The position numbers and the translations under genes are program-made. A DNA stretch of 64,000 nt from AC-49 sp963766605 (GTDB lineage: Bacteria > Actinomycetota > Thermoleophilia > Solirubrobacterales > Solirubrobacteraceae), in NCBI GenBank assembly GCA_963766605.1, contig CAVYAT010000007.1, positions 558,001 through 622,000 of the forward strand, read 5' to 3'. Position 1 is the first letter of the stretch, and each line of letters starts with the position of its first letter. Below the pieces are notes generated by a model. The model was not told where the DNA came from. It did not search any database and saw nothing but the letters and a program-made list of their open reading frames with translations. Positions 50,873-58,174 of this stretch are shown piece after piece.

Positions 50873-52264
50873 GGTCAGCGCTGCCACGACCAGCGACAGC
50901 GCGATCAGCCAGCTGAGGCTGACCTCGAACGCGTGGGCGATCGTCGCCGGCGTCGGGAGCGAGCCGACGGCGCCGTAGAACACGATCCCCAGCGCGGCGA
51001 CGCCGATCGCGTTGCCGAGCTGGACCATCGTGCTCTGCACGCCCGAGGCGATGCCCGCGTAGCGGGGGGCCACGGCGGCCAGCACGGCGCCGGTCAGCGG
51101 CGCGGTGACGACGCCCATGCCGATGCCGTCGAGCGCCAGCCCGGGCAGCAGCTGTGCGACATGGCCGTCCGCACCGTGCTCGCCGACCGCGACGCGCAGC
51201 AGGCCAAGCCCGGCGGCCATCAGCAGCGCGCCCGCGGGCAGCATGTGGCGCCCGAGGCGCTCACGGATCGGGGCGGCGGCCATCGACGTCGCCATGTAGC
51301 CGCCGCCGAGGACCGCGAAGACGAGGCCGGAGTGCAGCGCCGTCAACCCGCGCGCCTGCTGGAGGTACAGAGCGAGGACGAGGAAGAACGACGCCATGCC
51401 GGCGTAGAACGCCATCGTCGTGATCGCGCCGAGCGCGAACCGCGGCTGGGCGACCAGCGCCGGGTCGACGAGCGGCTCGCGGCCGATCGCCACACGGCGG
51501 CGCTGATGGATCCCGAAGTCGGCCATCAGGGCCCCCGCGGCGACGAAGCTCAGCCACGTCCACAGTGGCCAGCCGTGCTGCCGACCCTCGATCAGCGGCA
51601 GGACGAGCGCCACGAGGCCGGCGGTAGCCAGCGCGGCGCCCGCGGTGTCGATCCGCCCGCCCGCCGCGGGGCGCGACTCGGGGACGAAGCGCGGCGTCAG
51701 GGCCAGCGCGGCGAGGCCGAACGGGATGTTGATCAAAAAGCACGCCTGCCAGCCGAGATGCCCGGCGATCAGCAGACCGCCGATCAGCTGCCCGCCGACG
51801 GCGGCGAGGCCCATGGTCAGGCCGTAGGCGGTGAACGCGCGCATCAGCCGCTCGCCGGGGAACGCGGTGCGCAGGATCGACAGGACCTGCGGCGACAGCA
51901 GCGCCGCCGCGACGCCCTGCGCGACTCGCGCGCCGACGAGGACCTCGATGTTCGGGGCGATGCCGCAGATCGCGGAGGTCAGGGTGAAGCCGGCCAGTCC
52001 GGCGGCGAACATCCGGCGGTGGCCGAAGACATCGCCGAGCCGTCCGGCGAACACCATGCCGGCGGACAGCGCGAGCGCGTAGCCCGCGACGACGAGCTCG
52101 ATCGCGCCCGCGCCGGCGCCGAGGTCGGTCTGCATCGACGGGATCGCGACGTTGACGATGAAGAAGTCCAGCACGACCATGAACGTGCCGGCGAGGACGA
52201 CGAGCAGCGTCGGTGTGCCCGTCGCCTCCTTGGTTACAGGGAGGGGGAGAGAGGTAGTGGTCAT
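50846..52264 (-). CDS. MFS transporter, EmrB/QacA drug-exporter type
   Basis: A 472-residue transporter with about fourteen hydrophobic segments. The start region TFMVVLDFFIVNVAIPSMQ and AGRLGDVFGHRRMF are family motifs. ATG 52264 gives a short hydrophilic N-terminus; the frame is open to 52300. It is divergent from an XRE-type regulator, with operator half-sites between, and is probably its target. Confidence 0.92.
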   Translation of the reverse strand: MTTTSLPLPVTKEATGTPTLLVVLAGTFMVVLDFFIVNVAIPSMQTDLGAGAGAIELVVAGYALALSAGMVFAGRLGDVFGHRRMFAAGLAGFTLTSAICGIAPNIEVLVGARVAQGVAAALLSPQVLSILRTAFPGERLMRAFTAYGLTMGLAAVGGQLIGGLLIAGHLGWQACFLINIPFGLAALALTPRFVPESRPAAGGRIDTAGAALATAGLVALVLPLIEGRQHGWPLWTWLSFVAAGALMADFGIHQRRRVAIGREPLVDPALVAQPRFALGAITTMAFYAGMASFFLVLALYLQQARGLTALHSGLVFAVLGGGYMATSMAAAPIRERLGRHMLPAGALLMAAGLGLLRVAVGEHGADGHVAQLLPGLALDGIGMGVVTAPLTGAVLAAVAPRYAGIASGVQSTMVQLGNAIGVAALGIVFYGAVGSLPTPATIAHAFEVSLSWLIALSLVVAALTSRLTRPAR

Positions 52265-52300
52265 GGTCGTCACTGTGCGCCGTCGGCGGGGACCGATCAA

Positions 52301-52340
52301 TTACGTACGAGGTAATCGTTTCTCGTTACCTCGGAGGTAA
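52301..52340. promoter_or_regulatory. Cluster of GAGGTAA half-sites between the MFS and XRE genes
   Basis: TTACCTC-G-GAGGTAA (52326-52340) is a perfect dyad. A further GAGGTAA at 52309-52315 forms a second dyad with the same TTACCTC (CGAGGTAA-N10-TTACCTCG). An additional TTAC at 52301 starts the array. This suggests cooperative binding by dimers, most likely of the adjacent XRE protein. Confidence 0.65.
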
Positions 52341-52362
52341 TGGCGCGCCCGCGCCGCGCCCG

Positions 52363-52368
52363 TACCAT
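52363..52368 (+). promoter_or_regulatory. Minus-10 hexamer TACCAT of the XRE gene
   Basis: TACCAT ends 8 nt before ATG 52377, with no ribosome-binding site in between. Confidence 0.45.
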
Positions 52369-52376
52369 CAGCCCAG

Positions 52377-53177
52377 ATGACGACCGTTTCGACCCACACC
52401 CAGGCCGCGCCGATCGGCGAGCTGCTGCGCACATGGCGCCGGCGCCGGCGCCGCAGCCAGCTCGACCTGGCGCTCGACGTCGGGATCTCGACGCGGCACC
52501 TGTCGTTCGTCGAGACCGGGCGCTCACAGCCCAGCCGCGAGATGATCCTCCGGCTGACCGGCGAGCTGGCGGTGCCGCTGCGCGAGAGCAACCACCTGCT
52601 GCTGGCCGCCGGCTACGCGCCGGTCTACGGCGAGACGCAGCTCGACGCGCCCGAGCTCGCGCCGATGCGGCGGGCGGTGCGCGATGTCGTCCGCGGCCAT
52701 GATCCGTTCCCGGCGCTGGCCGTCGACCGCCACTGGAACATCGTCGAGCACAGCGACGGGCTGGCGTTGTTCATCGATGGGATCGCCCCCGAGCTGCTGC
52801 AGGCGCCCAACGCGCTGCGGATCGCGCTGCACCCCGACGGCATGGCGCCGCGCGTCGCCAACCTCGGGCAGTGGCGCGCCCACCTGCTCGGCAATCTGCG
52901 CCGCGCGGCCGAGATGACCGCCGACCCGGTCCTGTCCGAGCTCTACGACGAGCTCGAGTCCTATCCGCTGCACGCCGACGACGCCGGCGACGACGTCCCG
53001 GCCGGCGATACGGAGCTCGTCGTCCCGCTGCGCCTGCGCCACGACGGCCGGCTGCTGACCTTCTTCGGCATCATCTCGAGCTTCGGGACCCCGCGCGATA
53101 TCACCCTCGCCGAGCTGGCGATCGAGTCGTTCTTCCCGGCCGACGACATCACCGCGGAGGCGCTGCGCAGCAAGTAG
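52377..53177 (+). CDS. XRE family regulator with MmyB-like C-terminal domain
   Basis: A 266-residue protein. The helix-turn-helix is at about 15-75 (SQLDLALDVGISTRHLSFVETGRSQPSREMI). The remainder has the MmyB-type ligand-binding signature (PFPALAVDRHWNIVEHSDGLALF and LGNLRRAAEMTADPVLSELYDEL). Divergent from the EmrB/QacA-type exporter gene, which it probably controls. Confidence 0.92.
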   Translation: MTTVSTHTQAAPIGELLRTWRRRRRRSQLDLALDVGISTRHLSFVETGRSQPSREMILRLTGELAVPLRESNHLLLAAGYAPVYGETQLDAPELAPMRRAVRDVVRGHDPFPALAVDRHWNIVEHSDGLALFIDGIAPELLQAPNALRIALHPDGMAPRVANLGQWRAHLLGNLRRAAEMTADPVLSELYDELESYPLHADDAGDDVPAGDTELVVPLRLRHDGRLLTFFGIISSFGTPRDITLAELAIESFFPADDITAEALRSK

Positions 53178-53178
53178 G

Positions 53179-53206
53179 GTGGGAAGTGAGACGTATCACT
53201 TCCCAC
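53179..53206. promoter_or_regulatory. 28-bp perfect-arm dyad before the BKACE gene
   Basis: 11-bp arms GTGGGAAGTGA/TCACTTCCCAC flank GACGTA. It starts right after the XRE stop codon and ends 14 bp before ATG 53221. It could be a terminator hairpin for the XRE gene or, more likely given the inner GTGA-N6-TCAC core, an operator for the BKACE-MerR unit. Confidence 0.5.
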
Positions 53207-53220
53207 GAAGGATGCTGCCC

Positions 53221-54081
53221 ATGGCGCTCGACGATCCCGTCGTCATCACCTGCTCGATCTCGGGCGCGCTCGCCGCTCGCGACCGCTGCCCGGCGATTCC
53301 CTACACGCCCGCCGAATACGGCGCCGAGGCCCGGCGCGCGGTCGACGAGGGCGCGGTGATGATCCACATCCACGCCCGCACGCCCGACGGCACGCCGTCA
53401 TACGAGATCGAGGACTTCCGCGCGATCACCGCGGCGATCAAGGACCAGGTGGGCGACGACGCGATCATCAACTACTCGACGGGGGCGATCGGCGTCCCGC
53501 TGGAGAAGCGCGTCGCCTACCTGCGCGAGCTGCGGCCGTCGGTCGCAGCGCTGAACATGGGCTCGATGAACTACGCCAAGTACAGCGAGCGGCGCAGGGA
53601 GTTCGTCTTCAACACCGTCTTCCTCAACCCGTTCGACGAGATCATCGAGCTGCTCACCGACATGAACGAGCTCGGCATACGCCCCGAGCACGAGTGCTTC
53701 GACCTCGGCCACGTCGGCTCGCTGGCGCCGCTGCTACACATGGGCGTGCTGAAGATGCCCGTCCACGTGTCGTGTGTGATGGGCGTCCTGGGCGGCGCTC
53801 CGCCGACAGCCGACAACCTCGCGGCGATGGCGCGCAACGTCCCCGACGGCGCCCACTGGGGCGTGATCGGCGTGTCGCGCGAGCAGTGGGGCCTGGTCGA
53901 GGCGTCGCTGGCGCTCGGCGGCTCGGTCCGCGTCGGCGTCGAGGACAACTTCTACCTGCCCGACGGCGAGATGGCCACCTCCAACGGCGACCTGATCGCC
54001 ACGGCGCGCAAGCTCACCGAGGCCTCCGGCCGGCGCCCGGCGACAGTCACCGAGGCCCGTGAGATGCTCGGCGTCGCGTGA
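53221..54081 (+). CDS. 3-keto-5-aminohexanoate cleavage family protein (BKACE, DUF849)
   Basis: A 286-residue zinc-dependent beta-keto acid cleavage enzyme, condensing a beta-keto acid with acetyl-CoA. The zinc histidines are H49 and H51 in MIHIHAR; NYSTG, LNMGSMNY and GGAPPT are family segments. ATG 53221 has AAGGA 8 nt upstream; the frame is open to 53179. Its stop overlaps the GTG of the MerR gene. Many BKACE substrates exist; the specific one is unknown. Confidence 0.93.
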   Translation: MALDDPVVITCSISGALAARDRCPAIPYTPAEYGAEARRAVDEGAVMIHIHARTPDGTPSYEIEDFRAITAAIKDQVGDDAIINYSTGAIGVPLEKRVAYLRELRPSVAALNMGSMNYAKYSERRREFVFNTVFLNPFDEIIELLTDMNELGIRPEHECFDLGHVGSLAPLLHMGVLKMPVHVSCVMGVLGGAPPTADNLAAMARNVPDGAHWGVIGVSREQWGLVEASLALGGSVRVGVEDNFYLPDGEMATSNGDLIATARKLTEASGRRPATVTEAREMLGVA

Positions 54082-54794
54082 GCACGAACGGCCTGCTCAA
54101 GATGAGCGAGCTGTCGGCGCGCTCGGGCATCAGCCCGGGCACGATCAAGCACTACCTGCGCGAGGGCGTGCTGGGCCCGCAGGACGGGATCGTGCGCACG
54201 TCGCGCAACATGGCGTACTACCCGCCCGACTTCGTCGACCGCCTGGCGCTCGTCAAGCGCCTCCAGGAGGATCGCTTCATGCCGCTGCGGGTGATCCGCG
54301 AGGTCATGGAGCAGGGCCCTGCGCGCGCTCGGGCGCTGATCGAGCTCGAAGACCGGATCCTCGAGCGTGCGGTGACCGCCGCGGCGAGCGAGAGGCCGGG
54401 CGACCGCGTGTCGATTGCCGAGGCCCGGCGGCGCTACGACGTCCCGCGCAATGTGCTCAAGCGACTGGCCGAGATCGGCGTCCTGACGCCGACCTCGCGC
54501 GGCTACGACGCCGACGACCTGCTGATCATCGAGGCGATCTCGCGCTTCCGCGCCGGCGGCTACGACGAGGCACTCGGGTTCACGGTCTACGACACGCTGC
54601 GCTATCAGGAGACGCTCGGCGCGCTCGTGCGCGAGGAGGTCCGCACGCTGCTCGACCGGCTCGCGGCGGGCGATGTCGAGGTCGACCGCGCGGCAGCGAT
54701 CATCGCCTCGGGCGCGGAGCCGCTGCGCGAGCTGATCGGCGCCGTGCACTCCAAGCTGCTGCTGGCCGAGCTGCGCCGCGTCCGGACCGCCTGA
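54078..54794 (+). CDS. MerR family transcriptional regulator
   Basis: A 238-residue protein. The N-terminal winged helix (LLKMSELSARSGISPGTIKHYLREGVL, about 5-75) is clear; a second helix-turn-helix-like segment lies at about 115-150 (SIAEARRRYDVPRNVLKRLAEIGVL). No metal-binding cysteines. It begins in the BKACE stop codon (GTGA), so it is co-expressed with and probably regulates that gene. Its stop is adjacent to the convergent DUF2804 stop (TGATCA). Confidence 0.9.
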   Translation: MSTNGLLKMSELSARSGISPGTIKHYLREGVLGPQDGIVRTSRNMAYYPPDFVDRLALVKRLQEDRFMPLRVIREVMEQGPARARALIELEDRILERAVTAAASERPGDRVSIAEARRRYDVPRNVLKRLAEIGVLTPTSRGYDADDLLIIEAISRFRAGGYDEALGFTVYDTLRYQETLGALVREEVRTLLDRLAAGDVEVDRAAAIIASGAEPLRELIGAVHSKLLLAELRRVRTA

Positions 54795-55661
54795 TCACCA
54801 GCGCGCGCGGTGGCGTTCCATCACGCCGAGCCCGTCGGCGAGCGTGATCGCGTCCGGCAGCGTGCCGGACACCGAGCCGAAGGGCTGGCGGTACTCGCTC
54901 ATCACGACGATCCGGTTGTCGTGGCGCTCACGCACCGCCTCCGACGAGAAGCGCAGCTCCTCGCCGGTCGCGAAGCGCACGCTCGACAGGTCGCCGGCGA
55001 ACGTCACCGGTCCGGCCTCGGTGGCGGTGCCGTCGACCCACACGGTGCGCTCGCTCGTCGACGGCGCGTCGTGGATGCCGCTCACGAGGTTCCAGCCGAT
55101 CGTGCGTCCGGTCTCGTCGTGGCCGGCGCCGGCGGCCCACGCCCAGGCGGTGTCCCGCGCGTGGTAGCCCGCGCTGTCGTCGATCAGCGCCGGTGCGGAG
55201 ATCGCGTAGGCGTGTCCGTCGACGGCCACCGTGCCGCTCGCCGTGCACCACTGCTTGCGCGTCCAGATGTAGCTCGCTCCGTGCGGGCTGACGACCTCGA
55301 CCGGGTCGCCGAACGGGGCCAGCGTCAGCGCGACGTCGACCCGCGAACGGTGGACGGCGAGCAGGCCGTCGCTGAGATCGATCCCCCCGCGCCCGCTCGA
55401 CGTGCGCTCGCGCAGCTCGCGGCGCTGGCGGTCCCAGACCGCCCAGAACGATTGACGCAGCCCGCCGACGCGGATCTGCGCCGCGCAGATCATCGCCTGC
55501 GTGTCGAACACTCCGACGTAGCGCCACTGCTTGAGCGGCCGGCCGCGGCGCAGCAGGCCCATTCGCTCCGGCGGCAGGGCGAGGCCGGCCGGCCGGTGCG
55601 CGGGGTCGCCGCGGTACGGCAGACCGGGAAATGGATTGGGCGGCGGGACCTGGTTCGCCAT
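54795..55661 (-). CDS. DUF2804 domain-containing protein
   Basis: A 288-residue protein whose entire length fits the DUF2804 family of unknown function: conserved RPLKQWRYVGVFD, WTRKQ, tryptophan-rich AWAWAAGAG and GWNLVSG segments. A lipocalin-like beta-rich fold is plausible. No signal peptide. It is divergent from the nitrilase-TetR operon, with a TetR-like dyad in the 79-bp spacer. Confidence 0.85.
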   Translation of the reverse strand: MANQVPPPNPFPGLPYRGDPAHRPAGLALPPERMGLLRRGRPLKQWRYVGVFDTQAMICAAQIRVGGLRQSFWAVWDRQRRELRERTSSGRGGIDLSDGLLAVHRSRVDVALTLAPFGDPVEVVSPHGASYIWTRKQWCTASGTVAVDGHAYAISAPALIDDSAGYHARDTAWAWAAGAGHDETGRTIGWNLVSGIHDAPSTSERTVWVDGTATEAGPVTFAGDLSSVRFATGEELRFSSEAVRERHDNRIVVMSEYRQPFGSVSGTLPDAITLADGLGVMERHRARW

Positions 55662-55687
55662 CGCAGGTATCCTGACACGATGTGGTT

Positions 55688-55703
55688 GACTGACCAGTCA
55701 GTC
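55688..55703. promoter_or_regulatory. TetR-type operator upstream of the nitrilase-TetR operon
   Basis: Perfect dyad GACTGAC-CA-GTCAGTC, a classical TetR/AcrR operator shape, directly upstream of TAAGCT (55706-55711) and overlapping a TTGACT minus-35-like hexamer. Autoregulation by the TetR protein encoded at 56565 is the simplest reading. Confidence 0.65.
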
Positions 55704-55740
55704 GCTAAGCTCATGTCGTAGGAGGAGGTGACCCCGGAGG

Positions 55741-56568
55741 ATGCGCGCAGCCGCGATCCAGCTCAACGCGACCGACGACGGCCCACGCAATCTCGACACG
55801 GCGCGACGGCTCGTCGACGCCGCCATCGCCGACGGGGCGACGCTGATCCTGCTGCCCGAGAAGTGGACCGTGCTGGGGTCGCCCGAGCAGCTTCGCGCCG
55901 GCGCGCAGATGCTCGACGGTGAGGCGATCGCGTGGGCCCGCGAGACGGCCGCCGCGCACGGCGTCGACATCGTCGCCGGGTCGTTCTCCGAGCGGGTCGA
56001 GGGCTCCGACAAGCTGCGCAACACCTCCGTCCACGTGGGCTCAGATGGTGAGATCCGTGCCGTCTATCGCAAGATCCACCTGTTCGACGTCGAGGTCGAC
56101 GGCACCCGCTACCGCGAGTCCGACAACGAAGAGGCCGGCGACGAGCTCATCGTCTCCGCCGCCGCCGACGGCACCGAGCTGGGCCTCTCGGTCTGCTACG
56201 ACCTGCGCTTCCCCGAGCTGTACCGCGAGCTTGCCGTGGCCGGCGCGCGGGTCCTGCTCGTCCCGTCGGCGTTCACGCTCGCCACGACGCGTGACCACTG
56301 GGAGGTGCTGCTGCGCGCGCGGGCGATCGAGAACCAGTGCTTCGTCGTCGCCGCCAATCAGATCGGGCGCGACGGCGCCGGCAACCGCACCGGCGGGCGT
56401 TCGATGATCATCGACCCGTGGGGCCTCGTACTCGCCGCGGCACCCGACGAGCAGACGCAGATCTCGGCGAGTCTCGATCTCGACGGCCTCCAGCGCATTC
56501 GCGGGCGCATCCCGTCGCTGGCCAGCCGCCGTCCGGATGTGTACTCCGGCGGCGTCCGCGCCCGATGA
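55741..56568 (+). CDS. Carbon-nitrogen hydrolase family protein (nitrilase superfamily, NIT2-like)
   Basis: A 275-residue amidase-fold enzyme with the triad E40 (LLPEKW), K111 (YRKIHLFDV) and C152 (VCYDLRFPELYR). The sequence most resembles omega-amidase/deaminated glutathione amidase types. A perfect AGGAGGTGA Shine-Dalgarno lies 9 nt before ATG 55741, in contrast to the leaderless neighbours. It overlaps the downstream TetR gene by 4 bp (ATGA). Confidence 0.92.
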   Translation: MRAAAIQLNATDDGPRNLDTARRLVDAAIADGATLILLPEKWTVLGSPEQLRAGAQMLDGEAIAWARETAAAHGVDIVAGSFSERVEGSDKLRNTSVHVGSDGEIRAVYRKIHLFDVEVDGTRYRESDNEEAGDELIVSAAADGTELGLSVCYDLRFPELYRELAVAGARVLLVPSAFTLATTRDHWEVLLRARAIENQCFVVAANQIGRDGAGNRTGGRSMIIDPWGLVLAAAPDEQTQISASLDLDGLQRIRGRIPSLASRRPDVYSGGVRAR

Positions 56569-57167
56569 TCGACCCGGCCGACAAGCGCCGTCTGATCCTC
56601 GACGCCGCCGTGCGCGTGTTCGCCCGCCAGGGGTTCAACGCCTGTCGCGTGTCGGACATCGCCGACGAGGCCGGGGTCGCCTACGGGCTCGTCTACCACT
56701 ACTTCCACAGCAAGGACGAGGTGCTCGACACGCTGTTCCTCGAGCGCTGGAACGTGCTGCTCGACGAGATCCGCGAGGTCGACGCCCGCGAGCTGGCAGC
56801 GCGCGACAAGCTCTATGAGATCGCGCAGTTCATCGTCCAGTCCTACCGTCACGACCCCGACCTGATGAAGGTCATCATCGTCGAGGTCACGCGCGCGGCG
56901 AACTCGTTCGCCCGCACCCACCAGGGCAAGATCCGCGAGGCGTTCGCGCTGATCGCCGAGATCGTCGCCCGCGCCCAGGCCGACGGGACGTTCAAGGACG
57001 CCGTCGCACCCGAGTTCGCCGCACTCGCGTTCTACGGGGCGATCGAGCAGGTGCTGACGGGCTGGATCTTCGACGCGCTGCCCCAGCAGTTCGACTCGGC
57101 CGCGTCGCTCGTCGTGCAGACGATCTGCGACGGGCTCGCACAACCGACGGCTGCGCCGTCGCCCTGA
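56565..57167 (+). CDS. TetR/AcrR family transcriptional regulator
   Basis: A 200-residue repressor. The DNA-binding domain (about 1-60) has VRVFARQGFNACRVSDIADEAGVAYGLVYHYFHSKDEVL. The C-terminal domain (IVEVTRAANSFARTHQGKIREAF) resembles FadR-type TetR regulators of fatty acid metabolism, which would suit acyl-CoA ligands. Co-translated with the nitrilase gene and preceded by a TetR-type dyad. Confidence 0.92.
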   Translation: MIDPADKRRLILDAAVRVFARQGFNACRVSDIADEAGVAYGLVYHYFHSKDEVLDTLFLERWNVLLDEIREVDARELAARDKLYEIAQFIVQSYRHDPDLMKVIIVEVTRAANSFARTHQGKIREAFALIAEIVARAQADGTFKDAVAPEFAALAFYGAIEQVLTGWIFDALPQQFDSAASLVVQTICDGLAQPTAAPSP

Positions 57168-57171
57168 TGGG

Positions 57172-57177
57172 TAGAGT
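57172..57177 (+). promoter_or_regulatory. Minus-10 hexamer TAGAGT of the envelope-protein operon
   Basis: TAGAGT ends 9 nt before ATG 57187 with no ribosome-binding site. Confidence 0.5.
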
Positions 57178-57186
57178 GAGGCCGCG

Positions 57187-57321
57187 ATGGATAGCGATGT
57201 CGTCAAGCGGCTGATGTGGTCGGGCCTGCTCGCCGGGGTCGGCGCCCTGACGAGCATCGTCACGATGCGGATCGCGACGATCATCTGGCGCCGGGTCTTC
57301 GACGAGGAGCCTCCCGAGTGA
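57187..57321 (+). CDS. Small DUF4235-like membrane protein
   Basis: A 44-residue protein: one hydrophobic stretch (SGLLAGVGALTSIVTMRIATIIW) followed by RRVFDEEPPE, the W-R-x-V-x-x-E-x-P-P ending typical of DUF4235 proteins. It is the first gene of a four-gene unit; its stop overlaps the next GTG (GTGA). Function unknown; envelope location likely. Confidence 0.75.
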   Translation: MDSDVVKRLMWSGLLAGVGALTSIVTMRIATIIWRRVFDEEPPE

Positions 57322-57494
57322 GCGCCGACGGGCAAACGGCGCCTGGCGCCGCCGCCCTCAGCGAGCCACCCCCGGCGCCCCCACCGCCGCCCGTGCCGAG
57401 CGCCCAACAGCGCCCCGAGGTGCAGGTCGGCCTGGCGTTTGCCGGCGGGCTGGTCGCCGCGCTGGTCCTGAGGAGGCTTGGTGGCCGCTCCTGA
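57318..57494 (+). CDS. Small proline-rich membrane protein
   Basis: A 58-residue protein with an Ala/Pro-rich N-terminus (PPPAPPPPPVPS) and a short hydrophobic C-terminal helix ending LRRLGGRS. I do not recognise a family. It starts in the DUF4235 stop codon and its 3 prime end overlaps the next gene by 14 bp, the overlap containing that gene's ribosome-binding region. Confidence 0.65.
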   Translation: MSADGQTAPGAAALSEPPPAPPPPPVPSAQQRPEVQVGLAFAGGLVAALVLRRLGGRS

Positions 57495-57918
57495 CCCCGG
57501 CAACGGCGCCGGCCCGGCGGCCATCGCGGAGGCGATCACCGAGATCTCCGACAAGGCCACGCTGCTGATCCACGAGGAGATCGAGCTGGCGAAGGCGGAG
57601 GTCTTCGAGAAGCTCAACAAGCTCCTCAAGGGCACGGCGGTCGGGGCGGCCGCGGGACTGTTCGTGGTCTTCGGCCTGTTCCTGCTCCTCGAGGGCTTCG
57701 CGTGGCTGGCGTACTGGGTGCTCCCGTTCCCGACCGGGACGTTCTTCTACGGCTTCTTTGTCGTCGCGCTCGGGCTGTTCGCGGTTGCCGTGGTGTGCGC
57801 GCTGCTGGCCAGGAAGTTCGTGCGCAGCGGCGCGCCGCCGGTGCCGCAGATGGCGATCGACGAGGCGATCGCGATCAAGGACACCGTGACCTCGTCGCAC
57901 CCGGAGTCGACCGTCTAG
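57481..57918 (+). CDS. Phage holin family/DUF1469-like membrane protein
   Basis: A 145-residue protein: an N-terminal amphipathic helix (ISDKATLLIHEEIELAKAEVFEKLNKLLKG), then two membrane segments (GLFVVFGLFLLLEGFAWLAYW and GFFVVALGLFAVAVVCALLA) and a short tail. It is the actinobacterial holin-superfamily type, unrelated to an actual prophage here. GTG 57481 is preferred over TTG 57478; AGGAGG lies just upstream. The DUF3618 gene follows without spacer. Confidence 0.85.
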   Translation: MAAPDPGNGAGPAAIAEAITEISDKATLLIHEEIELAKAEVFEKLNKLLKGTAVGAAAGLFVVFGLFLLLEGFAWLAYWVLPFPTGTFFYGFFVVALGLFAVAVVCALLARKFVRSGAPPVPQMAIDEAIAIKDTVTSSHPESTV

Positions 57919-58170
57919 ATGTCATCCCAGCCCAGCAGCTCGGCGCCGCGCACGCCGGCCGAGATCCGCGCATCGATCGAGTCCAACCGCGTCGAGCTGG
58001 CGCACTCGATGTCGAAGCTGCGCGGCGAGGTCGCCGAGCTGACCGACTGGCGCAAGCAGCTCGGTCGCCACCAGCGCGAGGCGATGATCGGCGCCGCGGT
58101 CGCAGGGTTCGTGATCGGCGGCGGGATCGCCGCCATCGGCGGGCTGTTCGGGCGCCGCCGGCGCCGCTGA
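57919..58170 (+). CDS. DUF3618 domain-containing protein
   Basis: An 83-residue protein. Residues about 12-50 form the DUF3618 helix (TPAEIRASIESNRVELAHSMSKLRGEVAELTDW), followed by a membrane segment (GAAVAGFVIGGGIAAIGGLF) and an arginine cluster. ATG 57919 directly abuts the stop of the holin-like gene. Last gene of the envelope cluster; convergent with degV, with a 4-bp gap. Confidence 0.88.
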   Translation: MSSQPSSSAPRTPAEIRASIESNRVELAHSMSKLRGEVAELTDWRKQLGRHQREAMIGAAVAGFVIGGGIAAIGGLFGRRRRR

Positions 58171-58174
58171 CGGC

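Noticed and set aside
57481..57918. Prophage remnant because of a holin-type protein
   Set aside because: The neighbours are DUF4235 and DUF3618 chromosomal genes; there are no phage structural, lysis or integrase genes.
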